From contig NZ_OZ255701.1 in the NCBI RefSeq assembly GCF_965276875.1, forward strand, positions 3,162,001 through 3,226,000: DNA of 64,000 nucleotides, read 5' to 3'. Positions 17,240 through 25,915 of the stretch are shown in pieces. The stretch comes from Lichenicoccus sp965276875. GTDB lineage: Bacteria > Pseudomonadota > Alphaproteobacteria > Acetobacterales > Acetobacteraceae. Each line of letters opens with the position of its first letter. Position 1 is the stretch's first letter. The position numbers and the translations under genes are program-made. The notes under the pieces are model-generated. The model did no database searches and was not told the DNA's origin. It saw only the letters and a list, made by a program, of their open reading frames with translations.

Positions 17240-17934
17240 CGATGGTCGGTATTTCGCAGACGATCCTGGCCGCCAACCGCGATGTCTGGGACGACATGCA
17301 GTCGCACCGCTTCATCGAGGACATCGCCGCCGACCGGCTACCCCTGGATGTGTTCGAGCGCTACCTAGTGTTCGAGTACGGCTTTGTAGAGACCGCTATG
17401 CTGATCTTCGGACACGCCATGCTCAAGGCTTCGTCCTTTCGGCAACGGCGCTGGTTGATCGGGGTTCTGCACGCCCTGGCCGAGGAACAGATGGGGACTT
17501 TCCGCCAGGCGTTCAACGCGCTCGGGATCGCGCCGCCCACGTCAGCCGATCCGCCGGTGCCGGAGGCGGTGCGTGCCTTCAGCCGCGGGATGATGGACGT
17601 GGCGCAGACCGGCGACTATCCCGATCTCCTGGCCATCATGCTGGCAGCGGAATGGATGTATGCCGCTTGGTGTAGTCGGATCGATCTCGCGACGATCGAC
17701 TCCCCCGAATTGCGACGCTGGGTGGCGCTGCACGCGTCCTCCGGCTTTTTGGCCCAGGCGGCTTGGCTGCGCGCCGAAATCGACACTGTCGCTGCCAAAG
17801 CCGATGTGGCGGGACGAGACCGACTCTCGTCCTTGTTCCGACGCGCCTTGCTGCTCGAAATCGATTTCCACCATGCCGCCTACGACACGTCGTGGAGCGT
17901 ACCCCGCCGGACGCTGGAGGACACCTTGTTATGA
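17236..17934 (+). CDS. TenA/PqqC-family protein (heme-oxygenase-like fold)
   Basis: All-helical TenA/THI-4/PqqC-like protein of 232 residues. Recognisable stretches are MQSHRFIEDIAADRLPLDVFERYLVFEYGFVE (short parts only conserved), HALAEEQMGTFRQAFNALGI, and AAEWMYAAWC near the middle. TenA-type enzymes hydrolyse C-N bonds in thiamine-derived pyrimidines; other members act as oxidases or have unknown roles. No thiamine gene is nearby, so a C-N bond-cleaving role on the pathway substrate is possible but unproven. ATGA overlaps join it to both neighbours. Confidence 0.8.
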   Translation: MTMVGISQTILAANRDVWDDMQSHRFIEDIAADRLPLDVFERYLVFEYGFVETAMLIFGHAMLKASSFRQRRWLIGVLHALAEEQMGTFRQAFNALGIAPPTSADPPVPEAVRAFSRGMMDVAQTGDYPDLLAIMLAAEWMYAAWCSRIDLATIDSPELRRWVALHASSGFLAQAAWLRAEIDTVAAKADVAGRDRLSSLFRRALLLEIDFHHAAYDTSWSVPRRTLEDTLL

Positions 17935-18776
17935 ACGCCCAATCCGTGTTCCGCACCAAGCCGCACGCGTTGGAGTCGATCTTCGGCCGTCGCAAGGTGG
18001 TGATCGGCGTAGTCCATCTGCCGGCACTTCCCGGCTCCCCCGACTACGAGGGGCGCCCGATGGATGAGCTGATTACAGGTGCTATTGCGGAGGCAAGCCG
18101 ATACCAAGACGGGGGGCTGGATGGGCTGATCGTGGAGAACCACGGCGACATCCCTTTCTCCAGACCTGATCAGCTCGGTCCGGAGACGGCGGCTTGCATG
18201 GCGGTGATCGCTGATGCCGTGCGACGCGCCTTGCCGATGCCGATCGGCATAAACGTGCTTGCCAATGGTGCGATACAAGCGATTGCCGTAGCCAAGGCAG
18301 CCGGTGCTGCATTTGTGCGTGTGAACCAGTGGGCCAACGCCTATGTGGCCAATGAAGGACTGCTGGACGGTCCGGCAGGCCAGGCGGCGCGCTATCGCGC
18401 CTGGCTGCTCGGACGCAACATCCGCGTATTTGCCGACGTGCACGTCAAGCATGGCGCGCACGCCCTTACTGCCGATCGAACGCTGCCGGAGTTGGCGCGC
18501 GACGTCGAGTTTTTCGACGCTGACGTTGCCATCGCCACAGGCCAGCGCACCGGCGACTCCGCAACGACCGAGGAGATCCGCGCGATCTCGCAGGGCTGTT
18601 CGCTACCGGTGATGATCGGCTCGGGTACGACGCCCGGCAACGTCGGCGACATCCTCACCCTCGCCGATGGCGTGATCGTCGCAAGTTGGCTGAAGCGCGA
18701 CGGCGTATGGTGGAACGAGGTCGATCCCGACCGCGTCCGCACATTCATGGACGAGGCGGACCGCGCACGCGCATGA
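17931..18776 (+). CDS. BtpA/SgcQ-family protein
   Basis: A 282-residue TIM-barrel-like protein of the BtpA family (PF03437), which includes E. coli SgcQ from a cryptic sugar operon. Visible signatures are KVVIGVVHLPALPGSP (about 22-37), DGLIVENHGDIPF, IGINVLANGAIQAIAVA, AFVRVNQWANAYVA, VFADVHVKHGAH, and SGTTPGNVGDIL followed by ADGVIVASWLKRDG. The catalytic role of the family is not settled to my knowledge; the barrel and phosphate-binding-like SGTTPGN turn suit a phosphosugar substrate. It stands directly before a sugar kinase and is coupled to it by ATGA. Confidence 0.88.
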   Translation: MNAQSVFRTKPHALESIFGRRKVVIGVVHLPALPGSPDYEGRPMDELITGAIAEASRYQDGGLDGLIVENHGDIPFSRPDQLGPETAACMAVIADAVRRALPMPIGINVLANGAIQAIAVAKAAGAAFVRVNQWANAYVANEGLLDGPAGQAARYRAWLLGRNIRVFADVHVKHGAHALTADRTLPELARDVEFFDADVAIATGQRTGDSATTEEIRAISQGCSLPVMIGSGTTPGNVGDILTLADGVIVASWLKRDGVWWNEVDPDRVRTFMDEADRARA

Positions 18777-19666
18777 GCCAGGTGCTGGTGCTCGGCAATG
18801 CCGGGATTGACCTGCTGCTGCCGGTGACGCGCCTGCCGCGTCCGGGCGAGACGTTGATGGCGCGCGGACTTACGCGAGCACCGGGGGGCAAGGGATTGAA
18901 CCAGGCGGTGGTCGCAGCACGCGCAGGTGCTGCCGTCGCCTTTTGTGCTGCAATCGGCGATGATCCCGACGGGCGCCTCGTGGCGCAGGCTTTAACGAGC
19001 GAACACTTGGCGTCGCTGCAGCTCATCTCGATGCCGCATTGCACAGACCTTTCGGTCGTTCTGGTCGGCGAGGATGCGGAAAACAGCATTGTCAGTGCCG
19101 GTCCCTGCGCCGACTCCCTCGATGCTGTTGCGGCGGCAGAATTCGCGCTCGGAGTAGGTCCAGGTGATGTACTGCTTATGCAAGGTAATTTGTCCCAAGC
19201 CGCCACTCTGGCGGCAGCACGTGCTGCCGCCGAACGTGAGGCAAGGGTGGTGCTAAATCTGGCGCCGCTGCGCTGGCCTGCGAGTGCTTTACTGCCACAC
19301 TGCAACGTAATCGTCGCCAACAAGGGTGAGGCGGGGGAGATTACCGGATGCACGGATCCTCGGGATGCGGCGCTACGGCTGCATGCGCTGGGCCCGGCGT
19401 TCGCGGTGGTGACGCTTGGTGGTGCCGGCTGCGTTTGTGCCAGCGGTGGTGGTCTGCAGATCTGGCCCTCCAAGCCGGCGCGTGTCGTGGATACAACCGG
19501 AGCCGGCGACACGTTCTGCGGCGTTTTCGGGGCAGCACTGGCACTTGGCCGCGACGTTGCGGAAGCTGTCAACGCTGCGCAGGCTGCGGCGGCCATAACC
19601 GTGAGCCGTCCCGGCGCATTTGCCGCCCTGCCGTGGCGCGCGGAACTTGCACCACTGATGGCGTGA
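18773..19666 (+). CDS. PfkB-family carbohydrate kinase (ribokinase-like)
   Basis: Cytoplasmic sugar or nucleoside kinase of 297 residues. The N-terminal PfkB signature GGKGLNQAVVAARAGA (about 38-53) and the C-terminal DTTGAGDTFCGVFGAAL with catalytic Asp (about 240-257) are intact, together with VANKGEAGEITG. It would phosphorylate the pathway sugar with ATP. It is the last gene of the LacI operon, and its stop lies about 50 nt before the IS256-type insertion, so any downstream gene of the operon would have been cut off. Confidence 0.9.
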   Translation: MSQVLVLGNAGIDLLLPVTRLPRPGETLMARGLTRAPGGKGLNQAVVAARAGAAVAFCAAIGDDPDGRLVAQALTSEHLASLQLISMPHCTDLSVVLVGEDAENSIVSAGPCADSLDAVAAAEFALGVGPGDVLLMQGNLSQAATLAAARAAAEREARVVLNLAPLRWPASALLPHCNVIVANKGEAGEITGCTDPRDAALRLHALGPAFAVVTLGGAGCVCASGGGLQIWPSKPARVVDTTGAGDTFCGVFGAALALGRDVAEAVNAAQAAAAITVSRPGAFAALPWRAELAPLMA

Positions 19667-19709
19667 CTGTCGGTGTGGGGTGGTCGGGCCCACGAGGGCG
19701 ATCGGCGTC

Positions 19710-19717
19710 ATGATGGG
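19710..19717. repeat. Target-site duplication, left copy (ATGATGGG)
   Basis: Direct repeat of the 8 bp at 21201-21208. A further C precedes both copies, so the duplication could be counted as 9 bp. Confidence 0.8.
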
Positions 19718-19744
19718 AGTTGTGTCTGGCAAGTCCTGCAAAAT
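19718..19744. repeat. IS256-type left terminal inverted repeat
   Basis: Runs into CTGCAAAAT and pairs with the reverse complement of 21174-21200 (about 20 of 27 positions agree; the inner CTGCAAAAT is identical). Confidence 0.75.
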
Positions 19745-19904
19745 GGTTTGGGCGCGGCGGTCACGGTGGTGATCGCAATTGTTCCTTGATCGCGTGACGG
19801 CTCTGAGCGGGGGAGGATTGGCCGGGTCGAGGCTGGCGCTCTTGCGCCACCGCGAAGCGGCGCGGAGCGGCCTTGAGGCGGACAAGCCTCCCCCGCATCC
19901 TGGG

Positions 19905-21104
19905 TCATGCAGCCAAGGCTCGCAGGGTTTCTTTCTTGTGCTCCCGCAGGTGCTCCATGTTGAGATAACGTAACGCTTCAAGCCAACCCTCGTGCGTCTC
20001 GATGGCCAGCGCGCGTGAGAGGCGCAGGCAGCTGGCGGTGTTGGGGAAGATGCGCACCACCAGGGTGCGGCGCTTCAGCTCCTGGTTCAGCCGCTCCAAC
20101 ATGTTGGTCGACTTCATGTGCTTGTGATGGGCTCTGGGCAGCCGATAGTAGGTGAGCGTCTCTTCGACGTTCTCCTCCACCCAGGCCACCAGCTTGGAAT
20201 ACTTGCCCTGCCATTTGGTGACCCACTGGGCGATGTCGCGGCGGACCTCCTCGATGTCGCGCCGGTCATAAAACCAGCGCAGCTCCATCAGGCAGTCGTC
20301 GTCATGCTTGCGCGGCAGGTAATCCAACGCGTTGCGCAGAAAGTGCACGTAGCAGCGCTGCCAGGCCGCCTCGGGCAAGATTTCCCGGATCGCCGCCTTG
20401 AGGCCCGCGTGATCGTCGCTAACCACATACTCCACCCCGTGCAGGCCGCGCGTCCGCAGTCCAGCCATGAAGTCTCGCCAACTCGACCGGCTCTCGCGGT
20501 TGGCGACCTCCACGCCCAGCACCTGGCGCCGCCCCTCCCAATCCACGCCGATCGCAATCAGCACCGCCTGGCTGACAATCACGCCGCCTTCGCGCACCCG
20601 CTCGTAGCGGGCATCCACAATGAGGTAGGGATACGGCTCCTCCAGCCGCCGACCAAAGAACGCCGTCAGCTTCTCGTCCAGCCGCGACGTCGCCTCGCTG
20701 ATCGTCGAGGCCGAGAAGCTGTGACCGCATAGCTCCTCGGTGATTGCCTTGACCTTCCGCGTCGAGACACCCTGCACATACATCTCCGCAAGCGCCCCGA
20801 CCAAGGCCTTCTCCGACCGCTGATAGCGCTCGAACAGCTCCGTCGAAAAATGACCCGCCCGGTCCTGCGGAACCCGAAGCTCCAAAACGCCGACACGGGT
20901 GATCAGCTTGCGGTCGTAGTAGCCCGACCGATGGCCCACCCGCTCGGCCGTTCGCTCGCTCTTGCCAGCTCCCAGCGCCTCGGTCATCTCCGCCTCTAGC
21001 ACCTCCTGCAATGCCGCCTGCAAAACCGCCCGAAAGCCGTTCTCGTCAGACAGCAGCAGCGCCTTCATATCCGCGCCCAATGGCGCTAAATTCAACTTGG
21101 TCAT
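19905..21104 (-). CDS. IS256-family transposase
   Basis: Full-length 399-residue Mutator-type transposase. The catalytic acidic residues fit DDE positions: Asp in LIVDARYERVREGG (about 164), Asp in YVVSDDHAGLKAAI (about 231) and Glu in STNMLERLNQELKRR (about 340). The RCYVHFLRN zinc-like helix typical of the family is present. No frameshift is visible, so the element should be able to move. It faces opposite to the operons on either side. Confidence 0.95.
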   Translation of the reverse strand: MTKLNLAPLGADMKALLLSDENGFRAVLQAALQEVLEAEMTEALGAGKSERTAERVGHRSGYYDRKLITRVGVLELRVPQDRAGHFSTELFERYQRSEKALVGALAEMYVQGVSTRKVKAITEELCGHSFSASTISEATSRLDEKLTAFFGRRLEEPYPYLIVDARYERVREGGVIVSQAVLIAIGVDWEGRRQVLGVEVANRESRSSWRDFMAGLRTRGLHGVEYVVSDDHAGLKAAIREILPEAAWQRCYVHFLRNALDYLPRKHDDDCLMELRWFYDRRDIEEVRRDIAQWVTKWQGKYSKLVAWVEENVEETLTYYRLPRAHHKHMKSTNMLERLNQELKRRTLVVRIFPNTASCLRLSRALAIETHEGWLEALRYLNMEHLREHKKETLRALAA

Positions 21105-21173
21105 GGCATCGCCCTTCCACGGGGTTGGTGACTTCGAACATCACCACTTTGCCATGACCACCTCGCTACCGCG

Positions 21174-21200
21174 ATTTTGCAGAACCTTCAGGACACTACC
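21174..21200. repeat. IS256-type right terminal inverted repeat
   Basis: Contains ATTTTGCAG, complementary to the inner part of the left repeat, and the GTGTC core near the tip. Confidence 0.75.
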
Positions 21201-21208
21201 ATGATGGG
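21201..21208. repeat. Target-site duplication, right copy (ATGATGGG)
   Basis: Second copy of the 8-bp direct repeat that brackets the IS256-type element. Confidence 0.8.
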
Positions 21209-21568
21209 TGAATGACACGAGCGCCGAAGCAAACCAGACCGGTAGTTGGAATGGGCCTGTCGGCGACCGACGCAAACTGGGCCGGGATTTCGCAGATCAA
21301 GGTCTGGCTACTCGGGATCGGCTTGGCATGCGGGCATCCACCTTTACCAGTTCCGCCTGCGTGCCGCGCGATACGGCTCTTGAGAGCTGTCTGCGTCCTC
21401 GGCAGACGTGACGCTCTTGGCGCTTCGCCTCCGCGAAGATGCGCGGTTCACCTACGAGTGACTCTGTTGCAAGGATCGCCGCAGCGGCTGGGGTAAAATG
21501 ATGCGGAGGCAATTTCCCCGTCACTGCACGGGGAGGGTCCGTGCCGGTCAAAGCCGACGCCGAACGTA
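21209..21568. other. Intergenic region, no gene recognised
   Basis: About 360 bp between the IS and the GntR gene. Short frames exist on both strands but none has recognisable domain features. With the stretch at 19667-19709 it is the former downstream flank of the LacI operon, split by the IS. Confidence 0.5.
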
Positions 21569-22288
21569 TTACTCGGCGGCACCACCATACCGTCGCCAGA
21601 AGGCGACCCATCCTTCCTCCAGATGCGAACGCATGGCCGCCTCGGCACGGTCCGCGTCGCGTTCCTCTACAGCGATGAAGATGCGTTCGTGCGCTTCGTA
21701 GCTTCGCCGGTCTTCGCCTGGTTCGAGCAGCGCAAAACGCCGCTGTTCAAGCAGCCACATGGACATCGCATCATGCAGAGCCGGGAAGGCCGGGTTGCGC
21801 GTCATTTTCGCAAGGCAATAGTGAAACGCGACATCCGTGCGTATGAATTCGGCAACGTCACCAATGGATGCCCGGTTGTTTTTCAATGCGGCTGCGAGAG
21901 CTGCAACCTCCTTCTTGTCAGCGTGGCAAGCCGCATGACGCACGAGACCGACTTCCATGAACAAACGGACGCCTTGCAGGTGCCGTTGCCCATCGGCATT
22001 TCCCAGCATCTGCTGCACGGCGGGCATCATGCCGGATACCACAGCCTGCATTGTCGGTATCGCGACACGGGCCGGCGCCCCGTTGCCAATCTCGATCAGG
22101 CCGGAACGCTGCAAGGTGATCAAGGCCTCACGCACCGCTGGACGACCGACGCCGAATCGAGCCTGGAGGTCCCGCTCTGGAGGGAGCCGGTCACCAGGCT
22201 TGAGCGTGCCTGACAGGATCTCGCGTTCGAGGTGCGTTGCGACCTGCTCGAAGATTTTGCGTCGATCAATGAGGAGAGGCTCGACCAT
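21569..22288 (-). CDS. GntR-family (FadR subfamily) transcriptional regulator
   Basis: A 239-residue regulator with an N-terminal winged helix-turn-helix (FEQVATHLEREILSGTLKPG, then PPERDLQARFGVGRPAVREA) and an FCD helical ligand domain (VGLVRHAACHADKKEVAAL; TDVAFHYCLA; AHERIFIAVEERD). The FCD domain usually binds a carboxylic acid with a metal. ATG 22288 was preferred because AAAGGT lies just before it; 22300 is an alternative. It is transcribed away from the putative apiose operon and almost certainly controls it, responding to a sugar acid intermediate. Confidence 0.9.
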   Translation of the reverse strand: MVEPLLIDRRKIFEQVATHLEREILSGTLKPGDRLPPERDLQARFGVGRPAVREALITLQRSGLIEIGNGAPARVAIPTMQAVVSGMMPAVQQMLGNADGQRHLQGVRLFMEVGLVRHAACHADKKEVAALAAALKNNRASIGDVAEFIRTDVAFHYCLAKMTRNPAFPALHDAMSMWLLEQRRFALLEPGEDRRSYEAHERIFIAVEERDADRAEAAMRSHLEEGWVAFWRRYGGAAE

Positions 22289-22297
22289 ATGACCTTT

Positions 22298-22338
22298 CAT
22301 ACCATTATGCTTGACAGCCATTCGGCAGCACCATAGCT
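22298..22338 (+). promoter_or_regulatory. Predicted divergent promoter/operator for the GntR-controlled operon
   Basis: TTGACA (22311-22316) with a weak CATAGC or ATAGCT about 16 nt on could drive the rightward operon. Immediately before it lies CATACCATTATG (22298-22309), with CATA/TATG symmetric ends, overlapping the GntR start region. FCD-type GntR regulators often bind short symmetric sites here; this assignment is tentative. Confidence 0.35.
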
Positions 22339-22406
22339 TCGAACCAACAATGCAACAAGAGCGTGGCGGGAGGAAAGGCAACGCCGTCCTCCGGCAAGGG
22401 GGGGCC

Positions 22407-23339
22407 ATGAAGGTTGCGATCCTCGGCGGCTGCGGTGCGATGGGCGGCCTGTTCGGGGGCTGGCTGGCGCGGGCCGGCCTCGACGTAACCCTGGTCGATG
22501 TCTCGACTGAGGCTGTCGAGACGATCAATCGCTCAGGCCTGCGCATAGATGAGGACGGCTCAACCGCCACCATTCAGGTTGCCGCGTCCTCCCAACCCGA
22601 GGAGATCGGGACCGTTGACCTGATCCTGACTTTCGTGAAGTGCTACCACACTGCGGACGCTGTGAGTGCCGCGCTGCCGATGATGCACGCGGATACTGTG
22701 GTCCTGTCGCTCCAGAACGGCTGGGGTAACGCCGAGCGTATCGCCGAGATTGCTGGCCGCGGCCGCGTCGTCGCCGGCCTCACCTACCATTCGTGCACGC
22801 TCGTCGCACCCGGCCATCTCCGGCACGCTGGAAGCGGGCCCACTCATATCGGAGAGCTGGACGGCACGAGCACCCCGCGCCTGCAGGCAGTCTCGGACGC
22901 CCTTGCCAGCGCCGGGTTCGAGGTCAGCGTCTCCGCGCATATCGTCGACGAGATCTGGAAGAAGTTGGCGCTCAACGTCTGCACACTTCCGACGGCGGCG
23001 CTGCTGGGATTCCCGGCTCATCAGCTCAACCAGCATGAGGGGACGCGCGACACCATGCGAGCGTTGCTGAGCGAGGTGGGCCAGGTGGCTCGGGCCCAGG
23101 GTATCCAGCTTGATGAAGCCGAACGTTGGGAGGCGATCACAGGTCTGCTGGACCGCGCTGTGGGCGCAAGGGGGTCCATGGTTCAGGACGTCGAGGCACG
23201 GCGTCCGACCGAGATTGACGTGATCAACGGCGCCATCGTCACAGCCGGGCGTCGCTACGATATCGCGACCCCTTTCAACAGCGCGATGGTCTGGATGATC
23301 CAAAGTCTGCAGGAGAGTTATCGCGATCGTCAGGCATAG
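22407..23339 (+). CDS. Ketopantoate reductase-like (ApbA/PanE family) dehydrogenase
   Basis: A 310-residue two-domain NAD(P) dehydrogenase of the ApbA/PanE fold: GGCGAMGGLFGGWLARAG (about 7-24), TFVKCYHTADAV, LSLQNGWGN, TYHSCTLVAPG, and the C-terminal IWKKLALNVCTLPTAALLG with the usual Lys-Asn pair. The start ATG is preceded by GGGGGGG. No pantothenate genes are present and it leads a sugar operon, so it more likely oxidises or reduces a branched 2-keto or 2-hydroxy acid of the pathway. Ketopantoate is itself a branched hydroxymethyl keto acid, chemically close to apionate derivatives. Confidence 0.85.
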   Translation: MKVAILGGCGAMGGLFGGWLARAGLDVTLVDVSTEAVETINRSGLRIDEDGSTATIQVAASSQPEEIGTVDLILTFVKCYHTADAVSAALPMMHADTVVLSLQNGWGNAERIAEIAGRGRVVAGLTYHSCTLVAPGHLRHAGSGPTHIGELDGTSTPRLQAVSDALASAGFEVSVSAHIVDEIWKKLALNVCTLPTAALLGFPAHQLNQHEGTRDTMRALLSEVGQVARAQGIQLDEAERWEAITGLLDRAVGARGSMVQDVEARRPTEIDVINGAIVTAGRRYDIATPFNSAMVWMIQSLQESYRDRQA

Positions 23340-23343
23340 GACG

Positions 23344-24876
23344 ATGGCTGCCTCTAATGCTTCACCTCCGCGCCTCGTCGTGCGGGACATCGAGAAGGCT
23401 TTTCCCGGTGTCGTTGCCCTCCGAGGCGTCTCCTTTGCCGTGGCACCAGGGGAGATCCATGCCCTGCTTGGTGAGAACGGCGCCGGCAAGTCCACACTCG
23501 GCAAGCTGATCGGCGGCGTCCATCAGCCGAATGCGGGTTGTATCGAATTGGACGGCATGTCGCTCGAAGGCATCGACGAGGCACGCGCCGGTGCGCTTGG
23601 CATCACCATCGTCCACCAGGAGGGCTCGCTCGTCCCGCAACTCTCCATCGCGGAAAACATTTTCGCGGGGCGCCAGCCGGTTGGCCGCTTCGGGAACATC
23701 GATCGCGCCGGGATGCATCGGAGCGCATCGCAGCTTCTGGCCGAGCTCGGCGTTGCTCTCGAACCCGGTATGCTCGTCCGTCATCTCTCCACGGCGCAGG
23801 CCCAGGTGGCCGAGATCGCCAAAGCGCTGTCACGCGATCTGAAGCTCCTCATTCTGGACGAACCAACCTCGGCGTTGACGACGAGCGAGACGAACCGCCT
23901 GTTCCTTCTCGTCAGGCGCCTGAAGGCGAACGGGGTCTCGATCATCTACATATCGCACCGCCTCGCGGAACTGTTCGAGCTCTGCGACCGCGTCACCGTA
24001 TTGAAGGACGGGCAGGTGACCGGCACGCGCAGGCTTGCCGACACAAGCGAGGATGAGCTGATCCGCCTCATGGTGGGACGCGACGTGGTGTTCTCACGCG
24101 AAGCGGCAGCCCGGCCGGGCGCCGTTGTGCTCGAGGTCGCGGATCTTGCCGCGGCACCGTTCGTGCGCAGCGCGAGCCTGAGCGTGCGAGCCGGCGAGAT
24201 CGTTTGTCTTGCCGGCCTTGTCGGCTCCGGCAGGTCCGAGCTCTGCGAGACGGTGTTCGGCGTTCGCACGCGAGACCGTGGGGCCGTGGCGTTCAAGGGC
24301 CAGCCGGTAGTTTGGCGCGGACCGTGGGATGCAATGGCGGCCGGCGTCGGCATGGTGCCGGAAGACCGCAAGGATGCCGGCCTTTTCCTGGACCGTTCGA
24401 TCTCGGCCAACATCTCGGCGACCGTGCTCGACAAGGTCTCGCGCTCCGGACTGATCTCCGAGGGGGCCACGACCTGGCTGGCTGAACGCTTCATCCGCGA
24501 ACTCAGGATTGTGACGCCATCCTGTCGCCAGACGGTCGGCAACCTCTCGGGAGGGAACCAGCAGAAGGTGCTGCTGGCAAAATGGCTGGCACCTGAGCCC
24601 GATCTCCTGATTGTCGACGAGCCGACCCGCGGCGTCGATGTCGGCGCCCGCGCCGAGATCTACCGCATTCTGCGCGAACTTAAGGCGAAGGGCCTGGCCT
24701 TGCTCGTGGTTTCTTCGGATCTGCCCGAGGTCCTGACGCTGGCGGATCGCATCGTGGTCATGGCGGATGGCCGCACGGTCGGCGAGCTCGACGGTGCCGG
24801 CGCCAGCGAGGAGGCTGTGCTTCGGCTTGCGACCCGCTACAGCAGCATCCAACCCAAGGCGATGGCCTATGACTGA
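23344..24876 (+). CDS. Sugar ABC transporter ATP-binding protein, two NBDs
   Basis: Double-domain RbsA/MglA-type ATPase of 510 residues. NBD1: Walker A GENGAGKST (about 43-51), signature LSTAQAQVAEIAKAL, Walker B LLILDEPTSAL. NBD2: degenerate P-loop GLVGSGRSELCE, signature LSGGNQQKVLLAKWL and an intact Walker B LLIVDEPTRGVDVG, unlike the Phe-Asp variant in the first importer. It follows the dehydrogenase by 4 nt and overlaps the permease gene by 8 nt (ATGACTGA). Confidence 0.93.
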   Translation: MAASNASPPRLVVRDIEKAFPGVVALRGVSFAVAPGEIHALLGENGAGKSTLGKLIGGVHQPNAGCIELDGMSLEGIDEARAGALGITIVHQEGSLVPQLSIAENIFAGRQPVGRFGNIDRAGMHRSASQLLAELGVALEPGMLVRHLSTAQAQVAEIAKALSRDLKLLILDEPTSALTTSETNRLFLLVRRLKANGVSIIYISHRLAELFELCDRVTVLKDGQVTGTRRLADTSEDELIRLMVGRDVVFSREAAARPGAVVLEVADLAAAPFVRSASLSVRAGEIVCLAGLVGSGRSELCETVFGVRTRDRGAVAFKGQPVVWRGPWDAMAAGVGMVPEDRKDAGLFLDRSISANISATVLDKVSRSGLISEGATTWLAERFIRELRIVTPSCRQTVGNLSGGNQQKVLLAKWLAPEPDLLIVDEPTRGVDVGARAEIYRILRELKAKGLALLVVSSDLPEVLTLADRIVVMADGRTVGELDGAGASEEAVLRLATRYSSIQPKAMAYD

Positions 24877-25879
24877 TGCATTGCTGCGCACACGGACCGC
24901 GGACGCGCCGCGTGTCTGGTTTGCCACCCCCGCAAGGCTGATCGGCTTCCTCGCCGACTCCCGCGAGCTGACGCTCATCGTCCTCATCGCAGCATTGTCG
25001 GTGGCGATGTCAATCGCGTATCCGAACAACTTCCTTGACTGGTATAATTTTTCTGCTGTGATGCTGAATGCCGCGCAGACCGGCATACTGGTCACCGGCA
25101 TGATGTTATTGATGATTGCCGGGATGTTCGATCTTTCCATCGGATCGACGCTCGCGTTTTCCGGCGTGATCGCAGGCGCACTCGTTGCCTGGTGGCGCGT
25201 GCCAGCCGAGTTCGCGGTCCTTGGCGGGATAGCCGCCGGTGCCCTGTTTGGCGCGATCAACGGCTTCATCGTCACCCGCGTGCGCGTGAACGCCCTGATC
25301 GCCACGCTCGCTACCATGGCGATCTATCGTGGCGTGACCCAGCTTGTATCCGGCACCGGCATCACGCCGATCGGCCCCAGCTTCAGCGCGTATGGCCAGA
25401 GCATGTTCCTTGGCCTGCAGACACCCTTCTGGGTGATGCTGGTGGTGGTGGTCGCCGGCGGGTGGGCGGTGGCGCGTACGCGTTTCTTTCGGCAGTTCTA
25501 TTTCATCGGTGGCAATGCCAGGGCTGCGCAGCTGTCCGGAATCCGGGTGCAACGCCTGACCCTGATCGCCTTCGTCATCATGGGCGCGTTGGCGGGACTC
25601 GCCGGCGTACTCGGCGCGGCGCGCCTGAATTCCGCGGTAGTCACCGCCGGCATCGGCATCGAACTCTCCGTCATCACCGCCGCAGTCCTGGGCGGCGCCA
25701 GCCTGCGCGGCGGCGAAGGATCGGTGCTGGGCGGCGTTCTCGGCGTTCTGTTCATCGCCTTGGTTCAGAACGCGCTGATCATCAACGGTGTCGGCGTCTT
25801 CTGGCAGAATATCATTATCGGTTCGGTGTTGCTGCTGGCGGTGTCGCTGGACCGCTTCAAGCAGGTGCAGCGCGGCTGA
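24869..25879 (+). CDS. Sugar ABC transporter permease
   Basis: RbsC-type permease of 336 residues with about eight to ten hydrophobic helices, LMIAGMFDLSIGSTLAFSG (about 86-104; Met-Phe replaces the usual Gly-Gly), TRFFRQFYFIGGNARAAQLSG and VITAAVLGGASLRGGEGSV. ATG 24869 is the natural start because it overlaps the ATPase stop. Two copies would form the channel with the ATPase. Confidence 0.92.
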   Translation: MTDALLRTRTADAPRVWFATPARLIGFLADSRELTLIVLIAALSVAMSIAYPNNFLDWYNFSAVMLNAAQTGILVTGMMLLMIAGMFDLSIGSTLAFSGVIAGALVAWWRVPAEFAVLGGIAAGALFGAINGFIVTRVRVNALIATLATMAIYRGVTQLVSGTGITPIGPSFSAYGQSMFLGLQTPFWVMLVVVVAGGWAVARTRFFRQFYFIGGNARAAQLSGIRVQRLTLIAFVIMGALAGLAGVLGAARLNSAVVTAGIGIELSVITAAVLGGASLRGGEGSVLGGVLGVLFIALVQNALIINGVGVFWQNIIIGSVLLLAVSLDRFKQVQRG

Positions 25880-25915
25880 GCAGCCGCCAGGACACGTAGC
25901 CAAATGGGGGGAACC

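Larger units (their letters stand above)
19718..21200 (-). mobile_element. Intact IS256-family insertion sequence
   Basis: A 1483-bp element with one transposase gene and imperfect 27-bp terminal inverted repeats, flanked by direct repeats of ATGATGGG (19710-19717 and 21201-21208). The 8-bp duplication is the size expected for IS256-family insertion. Intact gene, ends and duplication together suggest a recent insertion. Confidence 0.88.

Noticed and set aside
21212..21611. Short frames on both strands between the IS256-type element and the GntR gene
   Set aside because: No domain or ribosome-site support; could be relic DNA but nothing can be identified.
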